64,000 nt of DNA, taken from NCBI GenBank assembly GCA_015068705.1, contig SVJZ01000003.1:88641-152640 (forward strand). The letters run 5' to 3'. Position 1 is the stretch's first letter. Each line of letters opens with the position of its first letter. The notes beneath the pieces were generated by a model, which saw only the letters and a program-made list of their open reading frames with translations, was not told the origin of the DNA and ran no database searches. Source of the DNA: Oscillospiraceae bacterium (GTDB taxonomy: Bacteria; Bacillota; Clostridia; UMGS1810). Positions 44,321 to 53,107 of the stretch are shown piece by piece. The position numbers and the translations under genes are program-made.

Positions 44321-45466
44321 TTATCGTTTCATAATTTTTTGAAGCAGTGCCGCCTCTTTTGCCAGCACCTGCGCCACATAGTCCATTTCCTCGGGGGTGT
44401 TTTGCGCCGAAAAGCTAAGCCGCACCGCACCGTCCACCCGTCTATCCGAAAAGCCCATGGCTTTTAACACATAGCTCAATCGGTTTTTCGCCGAGTTACA
44501 CGCCGAGCCGGTGGAAACCGAAATCCCCTTGGACTCCAACACATGCAACAACACCTCGGATTTTATCCCCTCAAAGGAGAGGTTTAATACATAGGGGCTT
44601 GCGGTTTGAGGTGAGTTTACCAGATAGTTTGCTCCTGCCTTGTTCAAGCCATCCAAAAGCCGTTCTTTGAGCAGGGCAACCGCAGTTTCGTCTTGTGCCA
44701 TGTTCTCTGTGCGGATTCGTACTGCTTCGGCAAATCCTGCAATTCCGGGGAGGTTTTCGGTGCCTGCCCGAAGGGCGTGCTCCTGCTTTCCACCTGCCAA
44801 AAGCGGTTTGATGCGTACACCCTTTCGCACATATAGTGCTCCCACACCACGGGGACCATGTATTTTGTGAGATGCCACACTCATCAGGTCGATGCCGAGC
44901 TTTTTGACATGCAGGGGAATTTTTCCGTAGCCCTGCACCGCGTCCACATGGAGTGCCGTGCGGCTGTGGTCAAGCATGGCGCCCACCTCGGCGATAGGCA
45001 GGATTGCCCCCGTTTCATTGTTGACCGCCATCATGCTGACCAGTATGGTGTTTTCATCCAGTTCGTTTTTGAGTTGGGCAAGGTCGGGTGTGCCCTGCTC
45101 ATCCACGTCCAGATAGATGGCGTGAAACCCCCTATCTTCCAACACGGAAAACGCCTCCAACACGGCAGGATGCTCGGTTTTGGTGGTGATAATTTTGTTT
45201 CCCCGACGCTTGTTTGCCTCGCAATAGCCAAAAATGGCAAGGTTGTCCGCCTCGGTGCCGCCTGCGGTGAAGATGAGTTCCCCCTCATCTGCGCCCATGC
45301 TTTGGGCAACCGTGTTGCGGCAGGCACACAAAAAATCCTCTGCCGCTTTGCCCAGGGCGTGCATGGAGGATGGGTTGGCATAGATTTCTCGCATCACCCG
45401 TGCAGTTTCGTTGATGACCGCGTCATAAGGACGGGTGGTTGCGGCATTGTCCAGATATACTTCCAA
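44321..45466 (-). CDS. Cysteine desulfurase (NifS/IscS family)
   Basis: A 381-residue PLP enzyme that releases sulfur from cysteine. TTG 45466 (MEVYLDNAATT) is preferred because GGGAGAG lies 6 bases before it and it gives the family N-terminus; ATG 45481 lacks a ribosome-binding site. PLP Lys is in SHKIHGPRG; the active-site Cys loop is TGSACNSAK. The neighbour thiI suggests it serves tRNA thiolation, like the NifZ-ThiI pair in Bacillus. Confidence 0.92.
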   Translation of the reverse strand: MEVYLDNAATTRPYDAVINETARVMREIYANPSSMHALGKAAEDFLCACRNTVAQSMGADEGELIFTAGGTEADNLAIFGYCEANKRRGNKIITTKTEHPAVLEAFSVLEDRGFHAIYLDVDEQGTPDLAQLKNELDENTILVSMMAVNNETGAILPIAEVGAMLDHSRTALHVDAVQGYGKIPLHVKKLGIDLMSVASHKIHGPRGVGALYVRKGVRIKPLLAGGKQEHALRAGTENLPGIAGFAEAVRIRTENMAQDETAVALLKERLLDGLNKAGANYLVNSPQTASPYVLNLSFEGIKSEVLLHVLESKGISVSTGSACNSAKNRLSYVLKAMGFSDRRVDGAVRLSFSAQNTPEEMDYVAQVLAKEAALLQKIMKR

Positions 45467-45505
45467 GTTATTCTCTCCCATGTAATAATATTGTGTATCG
45501 CCGGA

Positions 45506-45531
45506 GTGGCGCAAGAGAATCCTTGCGCCAC
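45506..45531. repeat. Perfect 10-bp stem without T tract
   Basis: GTGGCGCAAG (45506-45515) and CTTGCGCCAC (45522-45531) around AGAATC, in the gap between the bactofilin stop and the desulfurase start. No T run, so an mRNA processing or stabilising hairpin is as likely as a terminator. Confidence 0.7.
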
Positions 45532-45549
45532 ATCAACGGATATTTTCGA

Positions 45550-46047
45550 TTATTTTCTTCCCTTTACATACGCCGGGATTTCGATTTTGTCTTCATCGTC
45601 TTCCTCTTCGTCTGCAGGCAATTCGGGTGCGATTTCCTGCGCAGTTTCCTCCAAAACGGGCTTGTCCACGTCCGCCTCCTCTGTCGCCTCATCATCTTGG
45701 GGGCGCATGGTGCTTTCGCTGATGCCTGCAAAGAAGGCACCATCCTCCATCAAAACGCTTGCCGCTTTTACATTTCCCTTCAGGTGACCGGTGGCGGTCA
45801 GGCAAAATTGTCCGGTTACCGTAACATTTCCCTCGATTTTTCCCGAGATGATTACATTTTCTGCGGTGATATCGCCGATAATATCTGCGCCTTCTCCGAC
45901 CATCACATCTGCGGTGCAGGTGATGTTGCCCTTGCCCTTGCCGTCTATCTTCACATTGGAGGTAAAGGAGAGGTTGCCCTCCCACTGTGCATCCTCGGAT
46001 AATATATTTTTTACCGTCATATAACTGTTCTTTTTGAAATTTATCAT
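45550..46047 (-). CDS. Bactofilin
   Basis: A 165-residue polymer-forming cytoskeletal protein. ATG 46047 (MINFKKNSYM) was chosen for GTGGAGGATTTTTAC. The bactofilin core is a right-handed beta-helix at residues about 25-105 with regular G-rich repeats (FTSNVKIDGKGKGNITCTADV, GDITAENVIISGKIEGNVTV seen as IISGKIEGNV). The C-terminal 60 residues are acidic and probably unstructured. Role in cell shape or spore formation is inferred. Confidence 0.9.
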   Translation of the reverse strand: MINFKKNSYMTVKNILSEDAQWEGNLSFTSNVKIDGKGKGNITCTADVMVGEGADIIGDITAENVIISGKIEGNVTVTGQFCLTATGHLKGNVKAASVLMEDGAFFAGISESTMRPQDDEATEEADVDKPVLEETAQEIAPELPADEEEDDEDKIEIPAYVKGRK

Positions 46048-46129
46048 GTAAAAATCCTCCACACTTTTCATTTTCCTCTTGCGTATTTAGTATATATTCG
46101 ATAAAATAGAAAAAAACCCTTTTATTTTC

Positions 46130-46158
46130 TTGACATAAGGGCAAAAAAAGTTTATAAT
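46130..46158 (+). promoter_or_regulatory. Promoter for the his operon
   Basis: TTGACA at 46130-46135, 17-base spacer, TATAAT at 46153-46158; full consensus. Confidence 0.88.
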
Positions 46159-46159
46159 T

Positions 46160-46185
46160 ACTTTAGTAATTTACCATGCTAAAGT
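46160..46185 (+). promoter_or_regulatory. Operator-like inverted repeat at the his transcription start
   Basis: ACTTTAG (46160-46166) and CTAAAGT (46179-46185) are exact inverted arms with a 12-base centre, starting one base after the -10 box. A repressor bound here would block initiation. A TrpR/YerC-like his regulator is a possible ligand but is not encoded nearby. No T-box or histidine leader peptide was seen. Confidence 0.55.
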
Positions 46186-46207
46186 ATTTCCGAAAGGATG
46201 ATTGTTT

Positions 46208-47410
46208 ATGAAGTGGTCGTTGCATACACCCGAGGGTACTGCAGACATCCTCTGCCAGGAGGCTTTGCTGCGGCGCCGCACCGAGGAAACCATCGCAGGT
46301 GTATTTGGTGGATATGGATATCGCGGAGTAGAAACGCCGATATTTGAGTTTTATGATGTGTTTGCAAACAATGCAGGCACCATCGCACAGGAATCCATGT
46401 TTAAGTTTTTTGATGAGCAGGGACGGATTTTGGTATTGCGCCCTGATTTAACCACGCCCATTGCACGGCTTGCGGCAACCAAACTCAAAGGGGAAAAACC
46501 GCCCTACCGCCTTTCCTATTGCGGTAATGCATTCCGGAATGAGAGAGAAACGGGCGGCGCAAAGCTTCGGGAGTTTACCCAGAGCGGTATTGAGCTCATC
46601 GGTGCAGACCATCCGCTTTCGGATGCCGAGGTCATCACCGCCACGGTGGAGTGCCTGCTTGCCGCAGGACTGGAAAATTTCCAGATTGATATCGGTCAGG
46701 TGGCGTTTTTCAAAGGACTTGCCGCACAGTTGGGTCTGGATGCCGAGCAAACCGAGCAACTGCGTGAGATGGTGGACCGCAAAAACTCCCTTGCTATTGA
46801 GGAATTGGTGGCACTGTGTGATGCAGATGATGCGCTCAAAGCACTGGTGGTGAGCCTTCCTTCCCGTTTTGGCGGTATGGAGGTTGTGGACGGAATCGAC
46901 GAGTCACTCCTGGGAGATACCGCGCGCAGTGCACTGGATAATTTGCGCCAGGTGTATTCCATCATCCGTGATTATGGCATGGAGAGCTATGTTTCGATTG
47001 ATTTGGGTATGGTGCAGAGCCTCAACTATTACACCGGCATCATTTTCAAGGGATTTACCCATGGGGTGGGCTATCCGGTGTGCGGTGGCGGCAGATACGA
47101 TACCCTGCTTGCAGAGTTTGACGCACCCCTTTCGGCAACCGGTGTTGCCATCGGGATTGACCGTGTGGTATCGGCACTTATGTGGCAGAAAAAGGAAGTG
47201 GCGGTTCAGCCCGAGATTACCCTGATTGCCTGTGACAATGATGACCGCGCCGCCGCATATGTGTATGCCAGAACCCTTCGGGAAGAGGGAAAAACAGTGC
47301 AGATGTGGTTGGACGAGGGAAGCCGTGATGACGTCAAAAATTTTGCCAAAGAGGCAGGAATTGCCCGTGTGATATGGGTAACGGCAGACGGCGCACAAGA
47401 GCTTGACTGA
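46208..47410 (+). CDS. hisZ: ATP phosphoribosyltransferase regulatory subunit HisZ
   Basis: A 400-residue HisRS-like protein without tRNA-charging function; it binds short HisG and gives it feedback control. ATG 46208 was chosen for AAAGGATG (TTG 46202 is also in frame). Class II synthetase core motifs are seen ([29 protein letters not shown], and [10 protein letters not shown] near residue 298). First gene of the operon, followed by hisG. Confidence 0.94.
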   Translation: MKWSLHTPEGTADILCQEALLRRRTEETIAGVFGGYGYRGVETPIFEFYDVFANNAGTIAQESMFKFFDEQGRILVLRPDLTTPIARLAATKLKGEKPPYRLSYCGNAFRNERETGGAKLREFTQSGIELIGADHPLSDAEVITATVECLLAAGLENFQIDIGQVAFFKGLAAQLGLDAEQTEQLREMVDRKNSLAIEELVALCDADDALKALVVSLPSRFGGMEVVDGIDESLLGDTARSALDNLRQVYSIIRDYGMESYVSIDLGMVQSLNYYTGIIFKGFTHGVGYPVCGGGRYDTLLAEFDAPLSATGVAIGIDRVVSALMWQKKEVAVQPEITLIACDNDDRAAAYVYARTLREEGKTVQMWLDEGSRDDVKNFAKEAGIARVIWVTADGAQELD

Positions 47411-47442
47411 CAGGGATTATTCCGAAAGGACGGATTTTTGAT

Positions 47443-48096
47443 ATGAAAGATATTGTAATCGCATTGGCAAAGGGGCGGCTTGCCGAGTTGTCCATCGAGG
47501 TATTTGAAAAAATCGGCATCGATTGTTCCCAGATGAAGGAAAAAACACGCAAACTCATTTTTGAAAATGAGGAGCTGGGGTTAAAATTTATCATGGTAAA
47601 AGCAACCGACGTTGCCACCTATGTGGAATATGGTGCCGCAGATATCGGTATTGTTGGGTCGGACGTGTTGATTGAGGAGGGGCGCAACCTCTACGAGATG
47701 GTAAACCTTGGCTTTGGCAAGTGCAAGGTTGCCGTGGCAGGGCCTGCATCCATGGCAGGGCGGCTCTCGGGCGGAAACAACATCCGTGTTGCCACCAAAT
47801 ATCCCCATATCGCACGGGATTATTTTGAGTTTAAAAAGGGGCAGACCATTGAGATCATCAAGCTTAACGGCTCCATCGAGCTGGCGCCTCTGGTGGGTCT
47901 GTCGGATGTGATTGTGGATATCGTGGAAAGCGGCAAAACCCTTGCCGAAAACGGTCTGGTGGTGTTGGAGGACATTACCGACATCAGCGCACGTCTGGTG
48001 GTAAACCGGGTAAGCATGAAGATGGAAAAGGAGCGTATTTTGGATATCGTGAGCAAAATCAAGGCGGAAATTGCCGCAAGGGGGGACCGCGCGTGA
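47443..48096 (+). CDS. hisG: ATP phosphoribosyltransferase, short form
   Basis: First enzyme of histidine synthesis (ATP + PRPP). 217 residues, the short form that lacks the regulatory domain and requires HisZ. Signatures: [10 protein letters not shown] at the N-terminus, [12 protein letters not shown] and the PRPP-binding [17 protein letters not shown] segment ([14 protein letters not shown]). Overlaps hisH by 4 bases. Confidence 0.97.
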   Translation: MKDIVIALAKGRLAELSIEVFEKIGIDCSQMKEKTRKLIFENEELGLKFIMVKATDVATYVEYGAADIGIVGSDVLIEEGRNLYEMVNLGFGKCKVAVAGPASMAGRLSGGNNIRVATKYPHIARDYFEFKKGQTIEIIKLNGSIELAPLVGLSDVIVDIVESGKTLAENGLVVLEDITDISARLVVNRVSMKMEKERILDIVSKIKAEIAARGDRA

Positions 48097-48695
48097 TTGG
48101 AATTATCGACTATGGCGCAGGAAACCTCAAAAGTGTGGAAAAGGCATTTGCCAAAATCGGCGTGCCTGCCTGTGTGAGTGCGGATGCGGCAGCGCTTTCC
48201 GAGTGTGATGCACTGGTGCTCCCGGGTGTGGGGGCATTTGCCGATGCCATGCGTGCCATCACTGACCGCGGATTTGACCGCCTGGTGCGCGACACGGCGC
48301 AGGAGGGCAAGCCGTTTTTGGGAATTTGTCTTGGGATGCAGGTGCTCTTTTCCCATAGCGAGGAAGGGGATGCCGAGGGGCTTGGCATTTTGCAGGGCAA
48401 CATCCGCCGCATTCCGGACACGGGATTGAAAATCCCCCAGATTGGTTGGAATCAGATTTCTCTTACCCGCCCCACCCGTTTGCTGGAGGGGTTGGACGGG
48501 CAGTATTTCTATTTTGTTCATTCCTATTACCTGGAACCTGCCGAAGATGTGGTGGTTGCCGCCTGCGACTATGGTGTGCCGTTGTCCATTGCGGTGGAAA
48601 AGGGTAATTTGTTTGCCACCCAGTTTCATCCAGAGAAAAGCTCGGATGCGGGGTTGGCAATTTTAAAGAAATTTTCTCAAATTTCAGGATTTTAG
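48093..48695 (+). CDS. hisH: Imidazole glycerol phosphate synthase, glutaminase subunit
   Basis: A 200-residue class I amidotransferase that supplies ammonia to HisF. GTG start (GTGA overlap with hisG). Catalytic triad: Cys in [10 protein letters not shown] near residue 79, His and Glu in QFHPEKSS near 183-185. N-terminal [11 protein letters not shown] is typical. Confidence 0.97.
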   Translation: MIGIIDYGAGNLKSVEKAFAKIGVPACVSADAAALSECDALVLPGVGAFADAMRAITDRGFDRLVRDTAQEGKPFLGICLGMQVLFSHSEEGDAEGLGILQGNIRRIPDTGLKIPQIGWNQISLTRPTRLLEGLDGQYFYFVHSYYLEPAEDVVVAACDYGVPLSIAVEKGNLFATQFHPEKSSDAGLAILKKFSQISGF

Positions 48696-48724
48696 TAAAT
48701 GACAACAGGAAAGGTGTGATAACC

Positions 48725-49456
48725 ATGATCATATATCCCGCAATCGACATGATTGGCGGAAAATGCGTGCGGCTTACCCAGGGGCGCTATGACGATGTTA
48801 CCGTCTATGGTGACGACCCGGTTGCCGTGGCAAAGGGCTGGCAGGAGCAGGGTGCACAGTGGGTGCATCTGGTGGATTTAGACGGCGCAAAATCCGGCAA
48901 GAGCGAAAACCTTGCCGTGGTGGAGAAAATTGCCGCAACCCTTTCGGTACCGGTGCAGCTTGGCGGCGGTATCCGTGATATGGCGGCGGTGGAACGTTGT
49001 CTGTCATGTGGTGTTTCTCGTGTGATACTGGGTACCAAGGCGGTGCAGGATCGCACGTTTCTGGCGAAGGTACTGGAAAAATACGGCGATAAAATTGCAG
49101 TGGGAATCGATGCCAAGGATGGCTACTGTGCCACCGACGGTTGGGAAAAGGTGAGTGCACTTACTGCGGTGGAGTTTGCAAAGGATGCCGCATCCCTCGG
49201 CGCACGCACGATAATTTATACCGACATTGCAACCGACGGAATGTTATCCGGCCCCAATCTTTCTGCTATGCGCGAGATGGCAGCGGCAGTTCCGCAGGTG
49301 GGAGTCATCGCATCGGGTGGTGTTTCCTCGGCAAAGGACATTACGGCACTGTTGGATACCGGTGTGGCAGGAGCAATTACCGGGCGTGCACTTTATACCG
49401 GCAACCTTACCCTTGCCGATGCACTCAAAGCGGCTCTCGGAGGTGCGGTATGCTGA
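48725..49456 (+). CDS. hisA: ProFAR isomerase
   Basis: Phosphoribosylformimino-5-aminoimidazole carboxamide ribotide isomerase, a 243-residue TIM barrel. ATG 48725 ([17 protein letters not shown]) follows GGAAAGGTG. Catalytic Asp in PAIDM and Asp in [10 protein letters not shown]; phosphate loops GGGIRD and ASGGVSS. Overlaps hisF by 7 bases. Confidence 0.97.
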   Translation: MIIYPAIDMIGGKCVRLTQGRYDDVTVYGDDPVAVAKGWQEQGAQWVHLVDLDGAKSGKSENLAVVEKIAATLSVPVQLGGGIRDMAAVERCLSCGVSRVILGTKAVQDRTFLAKVLEKYGDKIAVGIDAKDGYCATDGWEKVSALTAVEFAKDAASLGARTIIYTDIATDGMLSGPNLSAMREMAAAVPQVGVIASGGVSSAKDITALLDTGVAGAITGRALYTGNLTLADALKAALGGAVC

Positions 49457-50214
49457 CAAAACGTATCATCCCATGCCTGGATGTGAAGGATGGCAGAGTG
49501 GTAAAGGGAATCAATTTCGTGTCCCTGCGTGATGCAGGCGACCCGGTAGAAGTGGCTCGCGCGTATGACCGTGCAGGTGCAGACGAGCTGGTGTTTCTGG
49601 ATATCACCGCAAGCTCGGATGCACGCTCCATTGTACTGGATATGGTGCGGCGTGTAGCAAGTGAAGTGTTTATCCCGTTTACGGTGGGCGGCGGTGTGCG
49701 CACGGTAGAGGATTTTCGCGAAATCCTGTTGGAGGGTGCGGATAAGATTTCCATCAATTCCGCGGCACTCAAAACCCCCGATCTTATCAATCGCGCCAGT
49801 GAAAAATTCGGTAGTCAGTGTGTGGTGGTGGCGATTGATGTCAAGCAAACCCCAAACGGAAAAAGCGGCTATTCGGTATATATCCACGGCGGACGGGTGG
49901 ACACCGGCGTGGATGCACTCGAATGGGCAAAGGAGGCGGCAGATCGTGGCGCAGGTGAGATTCTGCTCACCAGTATGAACTGCGACGGCACCAAAGCAGG
50001 CTATGACCTGCCCATTACCCGTATGATTTCGGATGCGGTGGGAATCCCCGTCATTGCATCGGGCGGCGCAGGAAATTGTGCGCATTTTTATGACGCACTC
50101 ACCGAGGGCGGTGCGGATGCGGCACTTGCGGCATCCCTGTTCCACTATAAGGAGTTGGAAATTTCCGCACTCAAACAATATCTGGCAGAAAAAAATGTAC
50201 CGGTAAGGTTATAG
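49450..50214 (+). CDS. hisF: Imidazole glycerol phosphate synthase, cyclase subunit
   Basis: A 254-residue TIM barrel that pairs with HisH. ATG 49450 follows GGAGGTGCG inside the hisA 3' end. Catalytic Asp in [13 protein letters not shown] and in [11 protein letters not shown]; phosphate loops GGGVRT and ASGGAGN. Confidence 0.97.
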   Translation: MLTKRIIPCLDVKDGRVVKGINFVSLRDAGDPVEVARAYDRAGADELVFLDITASSDARSIVLDMVRRVASEVFIPFTVGGGVRTVEDFREILLEGADKISINSAALKTPDLINRASEKFGSQCVVVAIDVKQTPNGKSGYSVYIHGGRVDTGVDALEWAKEAADRGAGEILLTSMNCDGTKAGYDLPITRMISDAVGIPVIASGGAGNCAHFYDALTEGGADAALAASLFHYKELEISALKQYLAEKNVPVRL

Positions 50215-50234
50215 AATACAAGGAGGAATTTATC

Positions 50235-50864
50235 ATGAAATTTGATCAGAACGGATTAATCCCTGCCATTGTGCAGGATGCGGCAACCAGAAAGGTGCTG
50301 ATGATGGCATATATGAACGAGGAAAGCTTAAAGCTTACCCGTGAAACCGGTAAGGCGACCTTTTTCAGCCGGAGCCGCAACGAAATCTGGGTAAAGGGAG
50401 AAACTTCGGGCAACTATCAGTATGTGGAAGATATTTTGGTGGATTGTGACGAGGATTGCCTGCTCATTACTGTAAAACCTGCAGGCCCTGCCTGCCACAC
50501 CAATCACACCTCCTGTTTTTATCGTGCGATGGAAGGGGATGCGTTGGTGGATGCACCCGACCGTGCCGATTCCAACATTTTAAACGATGTGTTTGCCATC
50601 ATTTGCGATCGTCGTGATAATCCCAAAGAGGGCAGCTACACCAATTACCTGTTTGATAAGGGGATTGACAAGATTCTTAAAAAAGTGGGCGAGGAGTGTG
50701 CCGAAACCATCATTGCTTCCAAGAATAATGTCAAGGATGAAATTGCATTGGAGGCATCCGACCTGATTTATCACCTCATGGTCATGCTCTGCGACAGAGG
50801 ACTCACCCCGCAGGATTTATTTGACGAGCTCAAAAAACGCGAAAATAAGGATAAGCAGAAATAA
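50235..50864 (+). CDS. hisIE: Bifunctional PR-AMP cyclohydrolase / PR-ATP pyrophosphatase
   Basis: A 209-residue fusion for steps 2 and 3 of histidine synthesis. The HisI part (residues 1-105) has [27 protein letters not shown] ([12 protein letters not shown]) and metal Cys residues in [13 protein letters not shown]. The HisE part (from about 112) has [22 protein letters not shown] (KVGEECAE). Last gene of the operon; start follows AAGGAGGAATTT. Confidence 0.96.
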   Translation: MKFDQNGLIPAIVQDAATRKVLMMAYMNEESLKLTRETGKATFFSRSRNEIWVKGETSGNYQYVEDILVDCDEDCLLITVKPAGPACHTNHTSCFYRAMEGDALVDAPDRADSNILNDVFAIICDRRDNPKEGSYTNYLFDKGIDKILKKVGEECAETIIASKNNVKDEIALEASDLIYHLMVMLCDRGLTPQDLFDELKKRENKDKQK

Positions 50865-50872
50865 ATGTCCTA

Positions 50873-50901
50873 TTGCCTTTTGGACAAAATCGTGTTATAA
50901 T
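50873..50901 (+). promoter_or_regulatory. Promoter for the small SLH protein
   Basis: TTGCCT at 50873-50878, 17-base spacer, TATAAT at 50896-50901. It lies just after hisIE, with no terminator seen between. Confidence 0.6.
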
Positions 50902-50946
50902 CGACACATAGATTTTTGAAAAATCCATATGAAACGGGGTAATAGA

Positions 50947-51585
50947 ATGAAAACTACATGGAAAAAAATGATTGCGCTGGGCATGACGGCTGTTTTGGCT
51001 TGCGCATCGGTTTGTGTATCTGCCGCTGCATTTACCGATGTGCCGGAGGATGCATGGTATTATCAGACGGTTACTGCAATGACCGAAAAAGGCTTGTTTG
51101 CCGGAAAGGGCGAGGGGTTGTTTTGTCCCGATGATACCATGACCAAGGCAGAGTTTGTTACGGTGGTGGCGCGTATGCTCTATCCTTCCGAAGAGCCTGC
51201 TGACTATGCACAGGATTATACCATTTGGTGGGACGGATACTATCAGGCATGTGTGGCAAATGGCTTGTTCAAACGCAACGAGCTGCAGTACAACACCATG
51301 GAAAGCAGCATCCAGCGGCAGGAGATGGCACTCATTGCGGTTCGTGCCATGGAGTATCTGGGCGAAGACATGACTGCAATCCAAGGGGTGTCGGCGCAAA
51401 TCCCCGACTTTGACCGCATTGGTGCATACCTTAGCCCGTATGTGGAAAAGGCATATGGTGCAGGGGTAATTCTGGGTGACCAGGATAAAAACTTTAATCC
51501 CACCGATTTTCTCACCCGTGCCGAGGCGAGCACGGTGCTTTATAGAATCACCGCACCCGAGGCGCGTAAGCCCATTGCACAGTAA
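50947..51585 (+). CDS. Minimal SLH-domain surface protein
   Basis: A 212-residue exported protein made of a signal peptide (residues 1-29, ALGMTAVLACASVCVSAAA) and three SLH repeats with no other domain: FTDVPEDAWYYQTVTAM, a middle repeat around WWDGYYQACVANGLF, and LSPYVEKAYGAGVILGDQDKNFNP. ATG 50947 was chosen because it begins the basic signal N-region. It could act as a wall-anchored adaptor or S-layer unit. Confidence 0.85.
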   Translation: MKTTWKKMIALGMTAVLACASVCVSAAAFTDVPEDAWYYQTVTAMTEKGLFAGKGEGLFCPDDTMTKAEFVTVVARMLYPSEEPADYAQDYTIWWDGYYQACVANGLFKRNELQYNTMESSIQRQEMALIAVRAMEYLGEDMTAIQGVSAQIPDFDRIGAYLSPYVEKAYGAGVILGDQDKNFNPTDFLTRAEASTVLYRITAPEARKPIAQ

Positions 51586-51603
51586 AAAATTACAAAAAGC
51601 AAA

Positions 51604-51637
51604 AGACTGAACGGATATTCCGTTCAGTCTTTTTTTC
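51604..51637 (+). terminator. Terminator after the small SLH gene
   Basis: AGACTGAACGGA (51604-51615) pairs exactly with TCCGTTCAGTCT (51619-51630) around TAT, followed by TTTTTT. Confidence 0.92.
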
Positions 51638-51652
51638 ATGGTAACAACCAAA

Positions 51653-53047
51653 TCACAGTTTCAAATAATTCTTCGCATTATAATACGAGATATCCTCCAC
51701 CATCCTACCGAGTGTTTCCATGTCTGCAGGGTATTCTCCGTTTTCCACCCAGTTTCCGATGAGATTACACAGAATGCGGCGGAAATACTCATGCCGCGGA
51801 TAGGATAAAAAGCTGCGCGAATCGGTAAGCATTCCCACAAATCGCGCCAGCACACCAAGGTTTGCAAGGGTGCGCATCTGCTCTTCCATACCATCTTTGT
51901 GGTCGCAGAACCACCACGCCGAGCCAAACTGAATTTTCCCCGGTGCATCCGCGTTCTGGAAGTTTCCGCACATGGTACCGATTACATAGTTGAATGCCGG
52001 ATTGAGGTTGTAGAGCACTGTTTTGGGCAGGCAGTCATCCAGGGCGAGAGAGTCCAGGAAGCGGGACAAACCCTGCGCGATGTTACCATCATAGATGGAG
52101 TCAAAGCCCAGGTCGGGACCAAGACGTTGAAACATGGCGGTATTATTGTTTCGCATGGGACCGATATGCAACTGCATGGTCCAGCCCAGTTCGTGGAATT
52201 TTCGCGCCATCACCTGCATGAGATAGGTCTGGTAGCCCTCCTCCTGTTCGGTAGTGAGGGTCATTCCGCCCAATCGCGCGCGCAGTGCGGTGTCTGCCTG
52301 TGCCTTGGTGAAGGAAACAAACGGCACGGTTGCAAATGCATGGTCGGACAGACGGCAACCGTGCGCCGCAAAATAGTCAATGCGTGTGAGCAGTACCTGT
52401 TCCAGTGTGGCAATGTCGGTGATTTCTGTTCCAACCGCTTTTCCGAGGGTGGCAATATAGTCGGCAAAACCCGGAGCGCCGATGTATGCCGCCTTATCGG
52501 GGCGGAAGGTAGGATAAACCTTGGTGGTCAAGGTGGGATCGGCGGTAATCTGCTCGTGATAGTGCAAATCGTCTGCCGGGTCATCGGTGGTGCACAGTGC
52601 CTCCACGTTGGACATGGCAATGAGCGAACGTGCCGACATGGTTTTCAGTTTTTCTTCGGTTTCGCACCAGATTTTATCTGCTGTTGCAGGACAAAGCGGT
52701 TCGGTAATGCCGAAAAAACGTTGCAACTCCAAATGTGTCCAGTGATAGAGGGGATTTCCGATGCACTGGGGCATTACCTTTGCCCAGGCATCAAATTTTT
52801 CCCTGTCGGTCGCATCACCCGTGATAAAGCGTTCCTCAATTCCGGCAGAGCGCATGGCACGCCATTTGTAGTGGTCGCCATACAACCACACCTGGGTGAT
52901 ATTTTCATATTTTTTATCTTCTGCGATTTCCTGTGGACTTAAATGGCAGTGATAGTCGATGATGGGCATCTTTTTCGCATGGTTGTGATAGAGGGCTTTC
53001 GCTGTTTCTGTCTGGAGTAAAAAATCTTTATCCATAAAAGGTTTCAT
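51653..53047 (-). CDS. uxaC: Glucuronate isomerase
   Basis: Uronate isomerase (D-glucuronate/D-galacturonate to fructuronate/tagaturonate), first step of hexuronate use. A 464-residue amidohydrolase-like TIM barrel. Signatures: PIIDYHCHLSPQEIAEDK near residue 27 (YHCHLSP), DDPADDLHYH, and AWWFCDHKDGME. ATG 53047 (MKPFMDKDFLL) follows GGAGAGATACGC. It is alone: no other hexuronate genes are near. Confidence 0.95.
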   Translation of the reverse strand: MKPFMDKDFLLQTETAKALYHNHAKKMPIIDYHCHLSPQEIAEDKKYENITQVWLYGDHYKWRAMRSAGIEERFITGDATDREKFDAWAKVMPQCIGNPLYHWTHLELQRFFGITEPLCPATADKIWCETEEKLKTMSARSLIAMSNVEALCTTDDPADDLHYHEQITADPTLTTKVYPTFRPDKAAYIGAPGFADYIATLGKAVGTEITDIATLEQVLLTRIDYFAAHGCRLSDHAFATVPFVSFTKAQADTALRARLGGMTLTTEQEEGYQTYLMQVMARKFHELGWTMQLHIGPMRNNNTAMFQRLGPDLGFDSIYDGNIAQGLSRFLDSLALDDCLPKTVLYNLNPAFNYVIGTMCGNFQNADAPGKIQFGSAWWFCDHKDGMEEQMRTLANLGVLARFVGMLTDSRSFLSYPRHEYFRRILCNLIGNWVENGEYPADMETLGRMVEDISYYNAKNYLKL

Positions 53048-53070
53048 GCGTATCTCTCCTTTTTTCAAAA

Positions 53071-53103
53071 AGCAAAATCCCCCTCCATTTCCGGAGGGGG
53101 ATT
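53071..53103 (-). terminator. Terminator after pckG
   Basis: AATCCCCCTCC (53077-53087) and GGAGGGGGATT (53093-53103) pair; on the minus strand TTGCTTTTT follows. It separates pckG from uxaC. Confidence 0.82.
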
Positions 53104-53107
53104 GATA

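Noticed and set aside
45506..45531. Possible tRNA-like or terminator structure
   Set aside because: A single 10-bp stem without cloverleaf features and without a T tract.
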